Assembly: GCA_019637615.1 (NCBI GenBank)
Contig: JAHBVJ010000008.1
Span: 1-64,000 of the forward strand
DNA length: 64,000 nucleotides
From: Anaerolineae bacterium
GTDB taxonomy: Bacteria; Chloroflexota; Anaerolineae; Aggregatilineales; UBA2796
Reading direction: 5' to 3'
Position 1 is the stretch's first letter. The number at the start of each line of letters is the position of its first letter. Below are positions 34,809 to 44,664 of the stretch, piece after piece. Made by a program: the position numbers and the translations under genes. Below the pieces are notes generated by a model that did no database searches, was not told where the DNA came from, and was given only the letters and a program-made list of their open reading frames with translations.

Positions 34809-37124
34809 ATGGTGACAGGAACCCTCACAAAGCCTGAACCACAAGCGGCTGATGTGACTCAAGAAACGCTGCCGATCACAGGCATGACGTGCGCGAACTG
34901 CGCGGCGACGATCGAGCGCAATGTACGGAAGCTGCCGGGGATCGTCACGGCGAATGTAAACCTCGCCAGCGAACGGCTGATCGTGGCGTATGACGAAGCG
35001 GCGCTGAAGCATGACGAGATCGTGGCGCGGGTGCGCAAAGCGGGCTATGACGTTCCTGTGGTCGAGGCAGGCGAGGAGATCGAGGACGTCGAGGCCAGAG
35101 CACGCGAGGCCGATCTCAAGCATCAGCAGCGGCGCTTGCTGGTCGGAGCGGTGTTCACGATCCCATTGTTCGTCCTGAGCATGGGGCGCGATCTGGGCAT
35201 TTTCGGCGCATGGGCAAACGCAGCGTGGGTCAACTTGATCCTGTGGGCGCTGGCGACGCCGGTACAGTTTTACGTCGGCTGGGATTACTACGTCGGCGCG
35301 ATCAAGGCGCTGCGCGTGCGCAACCCGAATATGGACGTGCTGGTGGCGCTCGGCTCGTCGGTGGCGTATGTGTACAGCATCGCCGTGACGATTTACGACC
35401 TGACGCTGCCCACGACTGGCATGAACATGGGCGATGCGCCGCAAATGCTGCACGTCTATTTCGAGACAGCGGCGGTGATCATCACCCTGATCGTGCTCGG
35501 CAAGCTGCTGGAAGTCCGCGCGAAGGGGCGCACCAGCGAGGCGATCAAGAAGCTGATGGGCTTGCGACCGAAGACGGCGCGTGTATTCCGGTACGGCATG
35601 GAAGCCGACATTCCGATTGAGGAAGTGCGCTTCAACGATATTGTGATCATCCGTCCGGGCGAGAAAATCCCCGTCGATGGCGTGATCACGGAAGGCGCGA
35701 CTTCGGTTGACCAGAGCATGATCACGGGCGAGAGCCTGCCGATTGAGCGCGGCGTGGGTGATGACGTGATCGGCGCGACGATCAACAAGCAAGGGTTGAT
35801 CCGCATCACGGCGACGCGCGTGGGCAAGGAAACCGCACTGGCGCAGATCATCAAGATGGTGGAGCAGGCGCAAGGATCGAAGGCTCCGATTCAGCGGTTG
35901 GTCGATCAGGTATCGGGCATCTTCGTGCCCGTCGTGATCGGGCTGGCGCTGCTGACCTTCGCGGCGTGGATGCTCGGTGGCGCAGACTTCACCACGAGCC
36001 TGATCCGGCTGGTAGCGGTGCTGGTCATCGCTTGCCCGTGCGCCATGGGCTTGGCGACCCCGACGGCGATCATGGTCGGCGTGGGCAAGGGCGCGGAAAA
36101 CGGCATCCTGTTCAAGAACAGTGCCGCGCTGGAACGCGCTCTGAAGATCAACGCGGTGGTGCTGGACAAGACGGGCACGATCACCAAGGGCGAACCGAGC
36201 GTGACTGACGTGGTTGTCAATCCGGCATGGTCGGGTGGCAAGGACGAAGCGCTGCGGTTGGCGGCGTCGGCGGAGCGCGGCAGTGAGCACCCGTTGGGTC
36301 AAGCCGTGATCAAGGCGGCGGAGGCGCAACCGCTGACGTTGAGTTCGCCCGCTGATTTCGAGGCTATCGCCGGACATGGTTTGAAGGCCAGCGTCGATGG
36401 ACGCAAGGTGATGGTCGGCAGCCAGCGCTTGATGCGCGAACAGGGCATCGACACGAGCGGTCTGGAGGCGGAAGCCACGCGCTTGCAGCAGCAAGCCCGC
36501 ACGACGCTGTGGCTGGCGGTGGATGGCACACTGGCGGCGGTGATCGGGGTGGCGGACACGATCAAGGATGGGTCGGCGGAAGCGGTCAAGCGGATGCACG
36601 ACCTCGGCTTGAAGGTGATCATGATCACGGGCGATAACGCGGCGGTGGCGCAAGCTATCGCGACCGAGGCGGGGATTGACCGCGTGATGGCCGACGTGCT
36701 GCCCGCCGACAAGGCCGCTGCCGTCAAGCATCTCCAGCAAGAGGGCTTGGTGGTGGCGATGGTCGGGGATGGCATCAACGACTCGCCCGCACTGGCGCAA
36801 GCCGACGTGGGGATCGCGATTGGGACGGGCACCGACGTGGCGATTGAGACGGCAGACGTGGCGCTGATGAGCGGCGATCTGCGCGGGGTGCCACGCGCGA
36901 TCCGAATCTCGCGGATGACGATGAACGCGATCCGGCAAAACCTCGGTTGGGCGTTCGGGTATAACGTAGCGCTGATCCCGATTGCGATGGGCGTGCTGGC
37001 GGGCGCGGCATTCGTGCCGGACTTCCTGCGGCAGCTCAACCCGATGCTGGCGGCGTTCGCGATGGCCTTCAGCAGTGTGAGCGTGGTTAGCAACTCGCTG
37101 CGCGTCAAGGGGATGCGGGTGTAG
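34809..37124 (+). CDS. copA: Copper-translocating P1B-type ATPase CopA
   Basis: 771 aa. One N-terminal HMA domain has GMTCANC (Cys28, Cys31). Membrane segments follow, with the CPC copper motif at Cys409-Pro-Cys411, the phosphorylated Asp453 in DKTGTITKG, the P1B HP motif in SEHPLG and the hinge [10 protein letters not shown]. It exports Cu(I) from the cytoplasm with ATP hydrolysis. It is the last gene of the SafE-cupredoxin / copZ / copA set. The antisense strand has a very long open frame (33297-37919) that is only a coding shadow of this GC-rich gene and its neighbours. Confidence 0.97.
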   Translation: MVTGTLTKPEPQAADVTQETLPITGMTCANCAATIERNVRKLPGIVTANVNLASERLIVAYDEAALKHDEIVARVRKAGYDVPVVEAGEEIEDVEARAREADLKHQQRRLLVGAVFTIPLFVLSMGRDLGIFGAWANAAWVNLILWALATPVQFYVGWDYYVGAIKALRVRNPNMDVLVALGSSVAYVYSIAVTIYDLTLPTTGMNMGDAPQMLHVYFETAAVIITLIVLGKLLEVRAKGRTSEAIKKLMGLRPKTARVFRYGMEADIPIEEVRFNDIVIIRPGEKIPVDGVITEGATSVDQSMITGESLPIERGVGDDVIGATINKQGLIRITATRVGKETALAQIIKMVEQAQGSKAPIQRLVDQVSGIFVPVVIGLALLTFAAWMLGGADFTTSLIRLVAVLVIACPCAMGLATPTAIMVGVGKGAENGILFKNSAALERALKINAVVLDKTGTITKGEPSVTDVVVNPAWSGGKDEALRLAASAERGSEHPLGQAVIKAAEAQPLTLSSPADFEAIAGHGLKASVDGRKVMVGSQRLMREQGIDTSGLEAEATRLQQQARTTLWLAVDGTLAAVIGVADTIKDGSAEAVKRMHDLGLKVIMITGDNAAVAQAIATEAGIDRVMADVLPADKAAAVKHLQQEGLVVAMVGDGINDSPALAQADVGIAIGTGTDVAIETADVALMSGDLRGVPRAIRISRMTMNAIRQNLGWAFGYNVALIPIAMGVLAGAAFVPDFLRQLNPMLAAFAMAFSSVSVVSNSLRVKGMRV

Positions 37125-37358
37125 CAGGGCTGTAGTGCCCAGTAAAGACACGCCCTCATCCCCCAGCTCCTTCTCCCGCAAGGCGAGGGGAGACTGATGA
37201 GGAATGAACCCTGTCATGATCCCGTTGGCACCAGCCAACGGGATCATGTGTCTTTCATCCCTGATTCCTGCTTCCTCAACGCCGCCCGACGTTGAGCCGT
37301 CAGGCTCAGAGAACGAAGTTCTTGCGGGACTCAGGCTAGGGTCAACAGAAGATGCGGC

Positions 37359-37434
37359 GTCAGTGAGGATAATGAGCCTCACGCCTAACTCCTCGCCGTT
37401 GGCATGAGGAGGGGAGTCAAGGGTTGGCAAGGGC
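37359..37434. repeat. 76-bp direct repeat inside E1 copy 2 (first)
   Basis: Essentially the same sequence as 37596-37671. It contains the stem CTCCTC / GAGGAG around GCCGTTGGCAT. It corresponds to one in-frame palindromic insertion unit. Confidence 0.75.
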
Positions 37435-37505
37435 GGCGGGAAATTCGCGACATCGGCGGTATCAGTGACATCGTCCTCGTCAGTGAGGATGAGCCTCACC
37501 CCCAA

Positions 37506-37531
37506 CCCCTCTCCATAGCAATGGAGAGGGG
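37506..37531. repeat. Palindromic unit inside E1 copy 2
   Basis: 11-bp stem CCCCTCTCCAT / ATGGAGAGGGG with loop AGCA; same stem as 25548-25573. Confidence 0.8.
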
Positions 37532-37595
37532 AGACAAGGGGCGGCGCGGGCGGCGGGAAATCCGCGAGATCGGCGGTATCAGTGGCATCGTCTTC

Positions 37596-37671
37596 GTCAG
37601 TGAGGATAATGAGCCTCACGCCTAACTCCTCGCCGTTGGCATGAGGAGGGGAGTCAAGGGTTGGCAAGGGC
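37596..37671. repeat. 76-bp direct repeat inside E1 copy 2 (second)
   Basis: Second copy of 37359-37434, 237 bases away. Confidence 0.75.
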
Positions 37672-37967
37672 AGGAAATCCGCCAAATCGTCCGCATCGGT
37701 CAGAGTGATAGCCTCGGTGAAGCAGCGATCAGTGGCAACGGCGGCGGTTGGAATCGGATTGCGCGCCGGAGATGCCAGATAATTCCCCAGTGTGATAAAG
37801 GCTAATTCAGCAGCGGCGGGTGTGCGCTCGATTTTGGGTACGAGTGAGGCCGGATTGCCGAGCGTCGGTCGTGGCGTGTCGCAATTGGTTTTGGTGGGCC
37901 AGCCCATAGATGCCTCCAATAGTGCTTAGTCCTGAGTGCTTAGTGCTTAGTGCTTAGTAAAGAGAGA

Positions 37968-38063
37968 CAACCTCACCCCCTGACCCCCTCTCCGCTGCGT
38001 AACGAGGGGGAACCGAGGGATTACCTGAGTAAGGTCAAGCTCGATGAACGGAGGCAGACCTCG
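37968..38063. repeat. Dispersed repeat R1, copy c (inverted)
   Basis: Reverse-complement relative of 24859-24989 and 25027-25142, including the TTGACCTTACTCAGGTAA segment. It is preceded by TAAGCAC heptamers (inverted) at 37919-37959. Together with E1 copy 2 it makes the right-hand, inverted partner of the 24.9-25.8 kb block. Confidence 0.75.
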
Positions 38064-38122
38064 GATAGTGCTGAGTGTTCAGAGACCGTCTGGAAAGCCA
38101 GTAATTACCCCTACAGCCGCAC

Positions 38123-38305
38123 TTAGGGAATTGAGTTCATTTTACGAATAAACCGTTGCTGACGACGGAGATGGGCAGCCATGGCACGAGCTTGGTGAAT
38201 GCGTCGCCAGCGCGACCAAGCCAAAATGTGTTGAAGCATAGGACGAAAAGACCACAAAACCGAGTGCAGCAAGTGCCGAAGCTCTGGGATTGAGAGGATA
38301 ACCAT
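38123..38305 (-). pseudogene. Remnant of a transposase C-terminus
   Basis: A 60-codon minus-strand frame whose peptide (LRHLLHSVLW, ILAWSRWRRIHQARAMAAHLRRQQR) resembles the basic C-terminal end of DDE transposases common in Chloroflexi (WSRWRRRHQARAxxxHYRR pattern). No N-terminal part is found upstream, where the IS256 element begins. It is probably a decayed older insertion. Recognition is by pattern memory only. Confidence 0.4.
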
Positions 38306-38381
38306 GTTGGGAATAAGGTCGTTTTTTATGCGTGACGATTTGGTTGGTTAGGTAGCGCATAGCGAGACTGTACAGAAGATT

Positions 38382-39692
38382 GTGTAAACAGTTCAGATAG
38401 CAATACGGTCGGTAAAATAAAGCACGAGTTGGTTCAGGATCTTGGGCCAATGCGGGATGGGCATAGTCCAGTTGGCAGCAATGTCACGATGCGCCAAATA
38501 AAACGCCTTGCGAACCGCCTCCTCGGTGGAAAAAACGGATTTATTCTTGGTGACTTTGCGTAATTGGCGATTATAGCCTTCAATGGCGTTGTTGGTATAA
38601 ATCAGCCGTCGGATTTCGTAGGGGAAATCGAAGAAGGCCGACAGGTCAGTCCAGTTGGTTTCCCAAGCACGCACAGCCACAGCGTATTTTTGCGACCACT
38701 TTTCCGAGAGCGTGAGTAGGGCAGTTTCGGCAGCCTCCCGGGTGGCGGCCTGGTAGACGGGGTTGAGATCGCGCATGAAGTCATCCTGTTCGGTGTAGCT
38801 GACGTATTTGAGGGAATTGCGAATTTGGTGCAGGATGCAGCGTTGCACGCGCACTTTGGGAAAAACGGCATGGATAGCGTCTTTGAAGCCAGTCAGCTCA
38901 TCCACACAGGCGATGAGAATATCTTGCACACCACGCGCATGGAGATGTCCCAGCACATTCGTCCAGAACTTAGCGCCTTCCGCGCCATCCCCAACCCAAT
39001 GTCCCAAGACGTCTTTACGACCCTCTAGATTGACCGCCAATACAACATACACCGCTGTGTTCAATCCGTCCTTCGCGCTTGAGGTTTACGTAGATACCGT
39101 CTAGGTAAATGAGCGGATAGACGGCCTCCAAGCGGCGATTCTGCCAGCTTTCCACCAACGGTAGCACTTTCTCGGTAATCGTGCTGATGGTGGAGGCCGA
39201 CACCTCCACCCCGTACATCTCCTGCAAGCTGTCGTGGATATCCCGCACCGACAAGCCTTTGGCATACAGCGTGATGATTTTGTCTTCTAATTCATTGCTC
39301 GAAGTCTCGTACTTGTGCAACAGTTTTGGCTCAAAGTCACCGTTCCTGTCGCGAGGAACCGAGCCTTCCACCTCACCACCTGAACTGCGCACCTTCCGCT
39401 TGTATTTCCCATTGCGGTTGTTGCCAGAGTTGCGTCCTTTCGCCTCATACTTCTCATAGCCCAGTTCCGCCGTTAGTTCAGCTTCCAGCATCTGCTCCAG
39501 TGTTGTGGCAAACAGTCGAGCAAATATCCCTTCCTTTCCGAAAAAATCATCGATACGCTTGGCGCTGCCCAGTTCTGCCTGAATCCGTTCCAGGCTCGGC
39601 ATCTCAACTTTCGGCTGTACGGCTTGTTTCTCGTTCTCTGACATGATCTTTTCCTTTCATCTCTGTTCTATCATGTCTGAGCCGTTTACACA
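38382..39692 (-). mobile_element. IS256-family insertion sequence, about 1.3 kb
   Basis: The terminal inverted repeats are GTGTAAACAGTTCAGA at the left end (38382-38397) and, reading inward from the right end, GTGTAAACGGCTCAGA, with two mismatches over 16 bases. The left repeat overlaps the transposase stop codon. I find no clear target duplication (left flank CAGAAGAT, right flank ATCATTCC), which suggests an old insertion or later rearrangement. Confidence 0.8.
38393..39644 (-). pseudogene. IS256-family transposase, broken by a frameshift
   Basis: Two overlapping frames (39015-39644 and 38393-39064) together give a full mutator-type transposase of about 415 aa. The DDE residues are spread over both: Asp in YLDGIYV (first part), Asp in CVDELTGF and Glu in NNAIEGYNR (second part). 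The reading frame slips at about 39057-39062, around ATTGAACACAGCG, where an intact copy would read RIENTAVYVVL; one extra or two missing bases explain it. IS256 elements normally use a single frame, so this copy is probably inactive. Confidence 0.85.
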
Positions 39693-39760
39693 TCATTCCG
39701 CACAGTGTCTGTTTTTCAATCGCCAATTCGGTTTGCGGATAGAGCCTTGGCACTACCCCA

Positions 39761-41773
39761 TCACACCTGCGCTTGGTCTTGCGGCTGGTTGAGCACCTTC
39801 ACCCCCGCCTTGAGTGTCTCGATGATTTTGTCCACATCGTAGATGCAGCCGCGCCACGTTCCGCCGCTGACCTCTTGCAGCGCTGCCCACAGCCGCGAGT
39901 CATCCGGCAATTGCGGATCAGATCGCAAGCCCGGATGCGGATCGCGAGCATTCAGCACCGCCGCCGCCGAGATCGGGTCAAGTTCTTGTCCATCAGGGCC
40001 TAGGAAGTTGATATGTCCTTCAAGGTTGATGCGGTCAATCACGATTTCCATCAGGTCGCCGTCGCGCAACTTGCCAATCGGCCCGCCCGCCAGCGCTTCC
40101 GGCCCGATATGACCGACGCACGCGCCAGTGGACACGCCGGAGAACCGCCCATCCGTCAGCAGCGGGCACAGCTTGCCCCACGGCAGCAGTTTCAGCGCGA
40201 TGGTGATCTGCGCTACTTCCGCCATGCCCGTGCCCGATGGCCCCACGCCCGTCATCACGATCACGTCCCCCGGCTTGATCGGCTTATCGCTCTGGCCTTT
40301 GACCGCGCGGATGGTGTCCTTCTCGTTGGTGAATACCCGCGCCAGCCCGCGATGCCGATACACGCCGTCTGCGTCCACCACGCTCGGATCAATCGACGTG
40401 GCCTTGATGATCGAGCCTTCCGGCGCGATGTTACCCGTCGGGAACACGATCGTGCTGGTCAGGCCAGCTTTGCGGGCAGCGTCCGCGCTCATGATCACGT
40501 TGTCGGGGTTGACCAATGCGCCCGTGGTCAGCCGCTGACGGCACATCTGACGCCGTTCGCTCTGCTCCCACCAATCGAGGTTCTCGCCCAACGTCTGCCC
40601 CGAAGCGGTCATCACGTCAAGGTTCAGCAAGCCCATCTCGCGCAGCTTCAACATCACTTCTGGCACCGCGCCCGCCATGAACACCTGCACGGTCGGGTGG
40701 TTGACAGGGCCGTTAGGCAGCACATCCACCAGTCGCGGCGTGCTCTGGTTGATGCGGTGCCAATCCTGTACGGTGGGCAGCTTCAAGCCCGCCGCGTAGC
40801 ACACCGCCGGAATGTGCAGCAGCAGGTTAGTCGATCCGCCGAACGCCGCATGTACCATCATTGCGTTTTCGACTGCTTGCGGGGTCAGGATGTCCGCCAG
40901 CGTGATCTTATTCGCGGTAGTCCGCAGTAGCGCCAGCGCGGATCGGTGCGCCATGTCCAGCCAGATCGGTTCGCCGGAGGGAGCCAGCGCCGCGTGTGGC
41001 AATGTCAGCCCGAACGCTTCTGCCACCACTTGCGCCGTCGCCGCCGTGCCGAGGAACTGGCAGCCACCGCCCGACGATCCGCACGCCTTGCAGCCCATGT
41101 CCGCCGCGTAGTCGAGCGAGATCATGTTGTGCGCGAACCGTGCGCCGATGGTCTGGATCGAGCCAGCGTCTTCGCCTTCGATTCCCGGCAGCGTCACGCC
41201 CCCCGGCACGATAATTCCCGGTAGCCAACTTGTGCCAGCCAGCGCGATCATCATGGCGGGTAAGCCTTTGTCGCAGGTTGCCACGCCCATCACGCCGTCC
41301 CGCGTCGGCAGCGACCGGATCATGCGACGCATGGCGATAGCGCCGTCATTACGGTACGGCAAGCTGTCGAACATGCCGACCGTGCCTTGCGACCTGCCAT
41401 CGCACGGATCGCTGCAATACACGGCGAACGGCAAGACGTTCTGCGCCCGCAAGGTTTCCGCCGCCTGCTTGACGAGCAACGTCAGTTCCCAGTGTCCCGT
41501 ATGCAAGCCGAGCGCAACCGGTGAACCGTCATCCGCCCGCAAGCCGCCGTGTGTGCTGACGATCAGGAATTGGCTGCGTCCAACTTCGGCGGGGTTCCAC
41601 CCCATCGCCACGTTGAGCGTCATCGCGAACAGGTTGCCGCTCGGCTCGTTGAGCAGCATTTCCGGCGTCAGCGGCAGCATCCCATCGGCGGGCGTGCCGT
41701 ACATGCGTGTGCTGTTGACGAGACTAGCGTTGCCGAGAATATCATCAAACGAGGGACTTGGTATGGTAGACAT
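39761..41773 (-). CDS. YjhG/YagF-type sugar-acid dehydratase (IlvD/EDD family)
   Basis: 670 aa, the length of the YjhG/YagF branch (about 650) rather than IlvD or Edd. Candidate iron-sulfur cysteines are in YCSDPCDGRSQG, ATCDKGLPAM and CKACGSSGGGCQF. Other family signatures are GSTNLLLHIPAV and the C-terminal LTDGRFSGVSTGACVGHIGPEA. E. coli YjhG and YagF dehydrate D-xylonate to 2-keto-3-deoxy-xylonate. A sugar-acid substrate is therefore likely. It is divergent from an MFS transporter across a 104-bp gap, which may import the substrate. Confidence 0.9.
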   Translation of the reverse strand: MSTIPSPSFDDILGNASLVNSTRMYGTPADGMLPLTPEMLLNEPSGNLFAMTLNVAMGWNPAEVGRSQFLIVSTHGGLRADDGSPVALGLHTGHWELTLLVKQAAETLRAQNVLPFAVYCSDPCDGRSQGTVGMFDSLPYRNDGAIAMRRMIRSLPTRDGVMGVATCDKGLPAMMIALAGTSWLPGIIVPGGVTLPGIEGEDAGSIQTIGARFAHNMISLDYAADMGCKACGSSGGGCQFLGTAATAQVVAEAFGLTLPHAALAPSGEPIWLDMAHRSALALLRTTANKITLADILTPQAVENAMMVHAAFGGSTNLLLHIPAVCYAAGLKLPTVQDWHRINQSTPRLVDVLPNGPVNHPTVQVFMAGAVPEVMLKLREMGLLNLDVMTASGQTLGENLDWWEQSERRQMCRQRLTTGALVNPDNVIMSADAARKAGLTSTIVFPTGNIAPEGSIIKATSIDPSVVDADGVYRHRGLARVFTNEKDTIRAVKGQSDKPIKPGDVIVMTGVGPSGTGMAEVAQITIALKLLPWGKLCPLLTDGRFSGVSTGACVGHIGPEALAGGPIGKLRDGDLMEIVIDRINLEGHINFLGPDGQELDPISAAAVLNARDPHPGLRSDPQLPDDSRLWAALQEVSGGTWRGCIYDVDKIIETLKAGVKVLNQPQDQAQV

Positions 41774-41877
41774 AAGGTTTTTTTCAATGAATATAAGCTG
41801 GTGGCATAATTCTAGCGTATGCTTCTAGATGCGCTCAACTGCCCATCCAACACCCGCGATTAAGGACATCAATCATC

Positions 41878-43113
41878 GTGACCAGCCAATCTGACCCCAT
41901 CACGCCCAACCGACTCGCCCGCAACGTCTACATCATGGCGCTGACCAGCTTTTTCACCGATGTCTCCAGCGAGATGATCATCAATGTGCTACCTTTGTTC
42001 CTCGCCAACGTGCTTGGCGTCAAGACCAACGTCATCGGCTTGATCGAAGGCGTGGCGGAGACGACCGCCAGCTTGCTCAAGAGCGTGTCGGGCTGGCTGT
42101 CCGACAAATTGCGTCAGCGGAAGTCGCTGGCAGTGCTCGGCTATGCGCTGTCGGCCTTCTCCAAGCCGTTCCTCTATTTCGCGACTTCATGGGCGGGTGT
42201 GCTCTTTGTGCGTTTCGCTGATCGTGTCGGCAAAGGCGTCCGCACCTCACCCCGTGATGCGCTGATCGCAGACAGCGTGGATGAACACCAGCGTGGGCGT
42301 GCCTTCGGCTTGCATCGCGCGGGCGACACGGCGGGCGCGGTGCTCGGCTTGCTGATCGCGCTGCTGGTAGTCTTAGCCACGCAGTCGCAGTCTCTAGCCC
42401 TTTCCCGCGAGACGTTCCAACTGCTCGTGCTGATCAGCATCGTACCCGCCTTCCTCGCCGTGATCATCCTCGCGATGGGCGTCAAGGAAGTCCCCATCAA
42501 GATCAAGACGGGTCAAGCGGTACGGTTGTCGTTCAACGCACTCGATTCGCGTTTCCGTTCCTTCCTGCTGATCATCATCGTGTTCACACTGGGTAGTTCC
42601 GCCGACGCCTTCTTGGTGCTGCGCGCGCAGGACTTGGGTTTGAGCGTGGTTGGCGTGCTGGCAATGCTGATGACCTTTAATATCATCTACGCAGCGTTGG
42701 CGCGACCGCTCGGCATCCTCTCCGATCGAATCGGGCGCACACAGCTCTTGATCGTCGGCTGGCTGATCTACGCGGGGGTGTATCTGGGCTTTGCGCTGGC
42801 GGGTGCGGTATGGCAAGTTTGGGTGCTGTATGGCATCTACGGGCTGTACTACGCCTTCACGGAGGGCGCTGCCAAAGCGCTGATCGCGGATTTCGTGCCG
42901 AGTGAACAACGTGGCACGGCTTACGGCTACTACAACGCCGCCATCGGCCTGATGGCGCTGCCAGCCAGCGTATTAGCGGGCGTTCTGTGGCAAGGCATCG
43001 GTGGTTGGGCGGGTTTCGGCGCGTCGGCTCCGTTCATCGTCGGCGCAGTCTTCGCCATCATCGCCGTCATCCTGCTGATCCTGTGGGATCGCCAGCAGAA
43101 GGCCAGCGCATAA
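41878..43113 (+). CDS. MFS transporter
   Basis: 411 aa from a GTG start, twelve hydrophobic segments. The N-terminus NVYIMALTSFFTDVSSEMII is typical of a widespread uncharacterised MFS group. The A-motif-like loop is GWLSDKLRQRKSLA and its repeat in the second half is GILSDRIGRTQLL. The neighbour on the other side is a sugar-acid dehydratase. Substrate unknown. The pseudokinase gene follows 19 nt downstream and may be cotranscribed. Confidence 0.87.
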   Translation: MTSQSDPITPNRLARNVYIMALTSFFTDVSSEMIINVLPLFLANVLGVKTNVIGLIEGVAETTASLLKSVSGWLSDKLRQRKSLAVLGYALSAFSKPFLYFATSWAGVLFVRFADRVGKGVRTSPRDALIADSVDEHQRGRAFGLHRAGDTAGAVLGLLIALLVVLATQSQSLALSRETFQLLVLISIVPAFLAVIILAMGVKEVPIKIKTGQAVRLSFNALDSRFRSFLLIIIVFTLGSSADAFLVLRAQDLGLSVVGVLAMLMTFNIIYAALARPLGILSDRIGRTQLLIVGWLIYAGVYLGFALAGAVWQVWVLYGIYGLYYAFTEGAAKALIADFVPSEQRGTAYGYYNAAIGLMALPASVLAGVLWQGIGGWAGFGASAPFIVGAVFAIIAVILLILWDRQQKASA

Positions 43114-43132
43114 GCCACGAGGGATTTTGACG

Positions 43133-43945
43133 ATGGGAATACCCACTTACGCGGACTTCAACTCAATGCCCAATGGTCGTTACCGTATTACAACGGTGTT
43201 GTATAAAGGCAATGCTAGCACAGTCTACCTTGCTAAGGACATCATCAGTGCCGAACACTGGATTCTCACGCTGAAGAAATTTCGTATCGAGAACAGCCAT
43301 CTAGACGCACACAGCGTTCTGCAATTGGAGGCCGACTCCCGCCGTTACCAAGATTTCCGTCATGCTGCTATTCCACGTATTTTCGACTACTTCATCGAGC
43401 GTGATCCAGACCACCTGCACCGCAATTTCTACGTGGCGATGGATTACATCAATGGTCGTGACCTTGAAGGGATTTCAAGGATGATGAGTAAACCAATTCC
43501 ATATCTCCAGCTAAAGAAATGGGCAATCGAATTGTGTGACGTTCTTGCGGCGATGCACGCGGAATCAATGTATTTCGGTTTGCTGTGCCCGCGCCACATC
43601 ATGGTAAATTATCATGGTCAAATCCGGCTCGTTGACTTGGGGATAGGCAGTTCACTCAATGCGGGCAACAATGTGCATATTACCCATTACTTGCCGCCTG
43701 ATTATTCCCAGATGGAGCCTTCTGCCGCTAACGACATCTATAGTTTGGGTGCGACGCTGTACGACCTCACGACTCATCTGAGTGCCAGTAGGCTTGACGA
43801 AATCCGCATGCCTTCCAAGCGCGCGCTGATTGCCAACGCGACATCCTCATTCGCGGACATTATTTTGAAATCTCTCGCTCACGATCCGCAAGCCCGCTTC
43901 CAGTTCATCGAGCAGATGCGCATGGCCTTCTTGGATCTGCCATGA
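43133..43945 (+). CDS. Protein-kinase-fold protein lacking catalytic residues (pseudokinase)
   Basis: 270 aa from the ATG at 43133 (GAGGG nine bases upstream). The kinase fold is readable: glycine-loop position YKGNASTVYLAKD, the Lys of ILTLKKFR, a C-helix Glu region (QLEADSRRYQ), hinge VAMDYINGRDL and the C-lobe SAANDIYSLGATLYDLTT. The catalytic loop reads MYFGLLCPRHIMV where active kinases have HRDIKPxNIM, so the catalytic Asp, Lys and Asn are replaced by Leu, Cys and His. The DFG motif is DLG. It is probably a non-catalytic signalling or scaffold protein. Partner unknown. Confidence 0.8.
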   Translation: MGIPTYADFNSMPNGRYRITTVLYKGNASTVYLAKDIISAEHWILTLKKFRIENSHLDAHSVLQLEADSRRYQDFRHAAIPRIFDYFIERDPDHLHRNFYVAMDYINGRDLEGISRMMSKPIPYLQLKKWAIELCDVLAAMHAESMYFGLLCPRHIMVNYHGQIRLVDLGIGSSLNAGNNVHITHYLPPDYSQMEPSAANDIYSLGATLYDLTTHLSASRLDEIRMPSKRALIANATSSFADIILKSLAHDPQARFQFIEQMRMAFLDLP

Positions 43946-44521
43946 TCAGCGCCGGAGCCTAGTCTCAGAAGTAGGTGGTTTGCCGCCGCGATTCATAAAA
44001 CTGAGCTGCCTGATGCGTCGCTGCCGTTCGAATTCAATGCGTTCCCGATCCTTACTGAGCGTCTCCAATTCGGTCTCGACTTCGCTCTGTAGGTTGCTGG
44101 CAGTCTCGTAGTCGCCGCGCTCGACCAGATCAACGATCTGACCGTTCTTTTTCTGGAGCCGCCGGAAAGCTCGATTAAGCTCGAATTTTGCGACGATCAT
44201 CGTCTCCATTTCGTCTACGACGGCCTTAAACGGTTCGAATAGAACTTGAATCAGCAGAAACGTCACTGCCGAGCCAACTACGCCGCTGCCAACGCCAAAC
44301 AAGATAGTCTGAAGGCCAGCGGACGCCAATCCCGCTAACCAGAAGAACACGACTGCGATGACCAGCATCACGATCAGGACGAGGCTGGTCAGCGTGAGGC
44401 GTATCCGGCCTAGATGCGTGCGCCGTTCTTCGACCTCAGTAGTCAGCGCATGGTCGAAGCTGGCAATCACATCTGCCATTTCAGCGGCCTTCTGTTTGAT
44501 AGAAACTGGCTCATCGGTCAC
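43946..44521 (-). CDS. Membrane protein with coiled-coil tail, unknown function
   Basis: 191 aa from a GTG at 44521, with GGAG seven bases upstream; a TTG at 44590 would add 23 residues. A short acidic head (about 1-40) is followed by two membrane helices (about 50-72 and 77-100). A long charged helical region (about 110-185), likely a coiled coil, follows and ends in basic residues. No family recognised. Its stop abuts the pseudokinase stop (convergent). Membrane location is inferred from the two hydrophobic segments. Confidence 0.65.
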   Translation of the reverse strand: MTDEPVSIKQKAAEMADVIASFDHALTTEVEERRTHLGRIRLTLTSLVLIVMLVIAVVFFWLAGLASAGLQTILFGVGSGVVGSAVTFLLIQVLFEPFKAVVDEMETMIVAKFELNRAFRRLQKKNGQIVDLVERGDYETASNLQSEVETELETLSKDRERIEFERQRRIRQLSFMNRGGKPPTSETRLRR

Positions 44522-44664
44522 GGTACGCTCCGCAGTTGAAAACGTGACGACGATTCTAGACCTTTCGTGAAAGTCTCTCAATAACCGCAAATGCGGATGT
44601 GTTTCTGTCCGGTCTGTGCCACAATAGGCGCAGCTAGAAAATTGAGAAAGGTTGTTTTTGCATT

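Larger units (their letters stand above)
37290..37907 (-). repeat. Repeat element E1 copy 2 (inverted), RBS-preceded open frame with in-frame palindromes
   Basis: Inverted copy of the element at 25292-25820. The frame again begins MGWPTKTNCDTPRPTLGNPA with GGAGG ahead of the ATG. It carries three in-frame repeat units (SPPHANGEELGVRLIILTDE, SPLHCYGEGLGVRLILTDED, and the first again) instead of two, so the copies differ by gain or loss of a unit. Homology ends near PDGSTSGG. The frame then runs antisense through copA, which is not coding. Possibly a small gene family; no function recognised. Confidence 0.5.

Noticed and set aside
33297..37919. Very long minus-strand open frame (1540 codons)
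   Set aside because: It lies antisense to the SafE-cupredoxin, copZ and copA genes. Its peptide is rich in His/Arg/Asp runs typical of antisense GC-rich coding DNA. Only its first ~200 codons (the E1 element) have independent interest.
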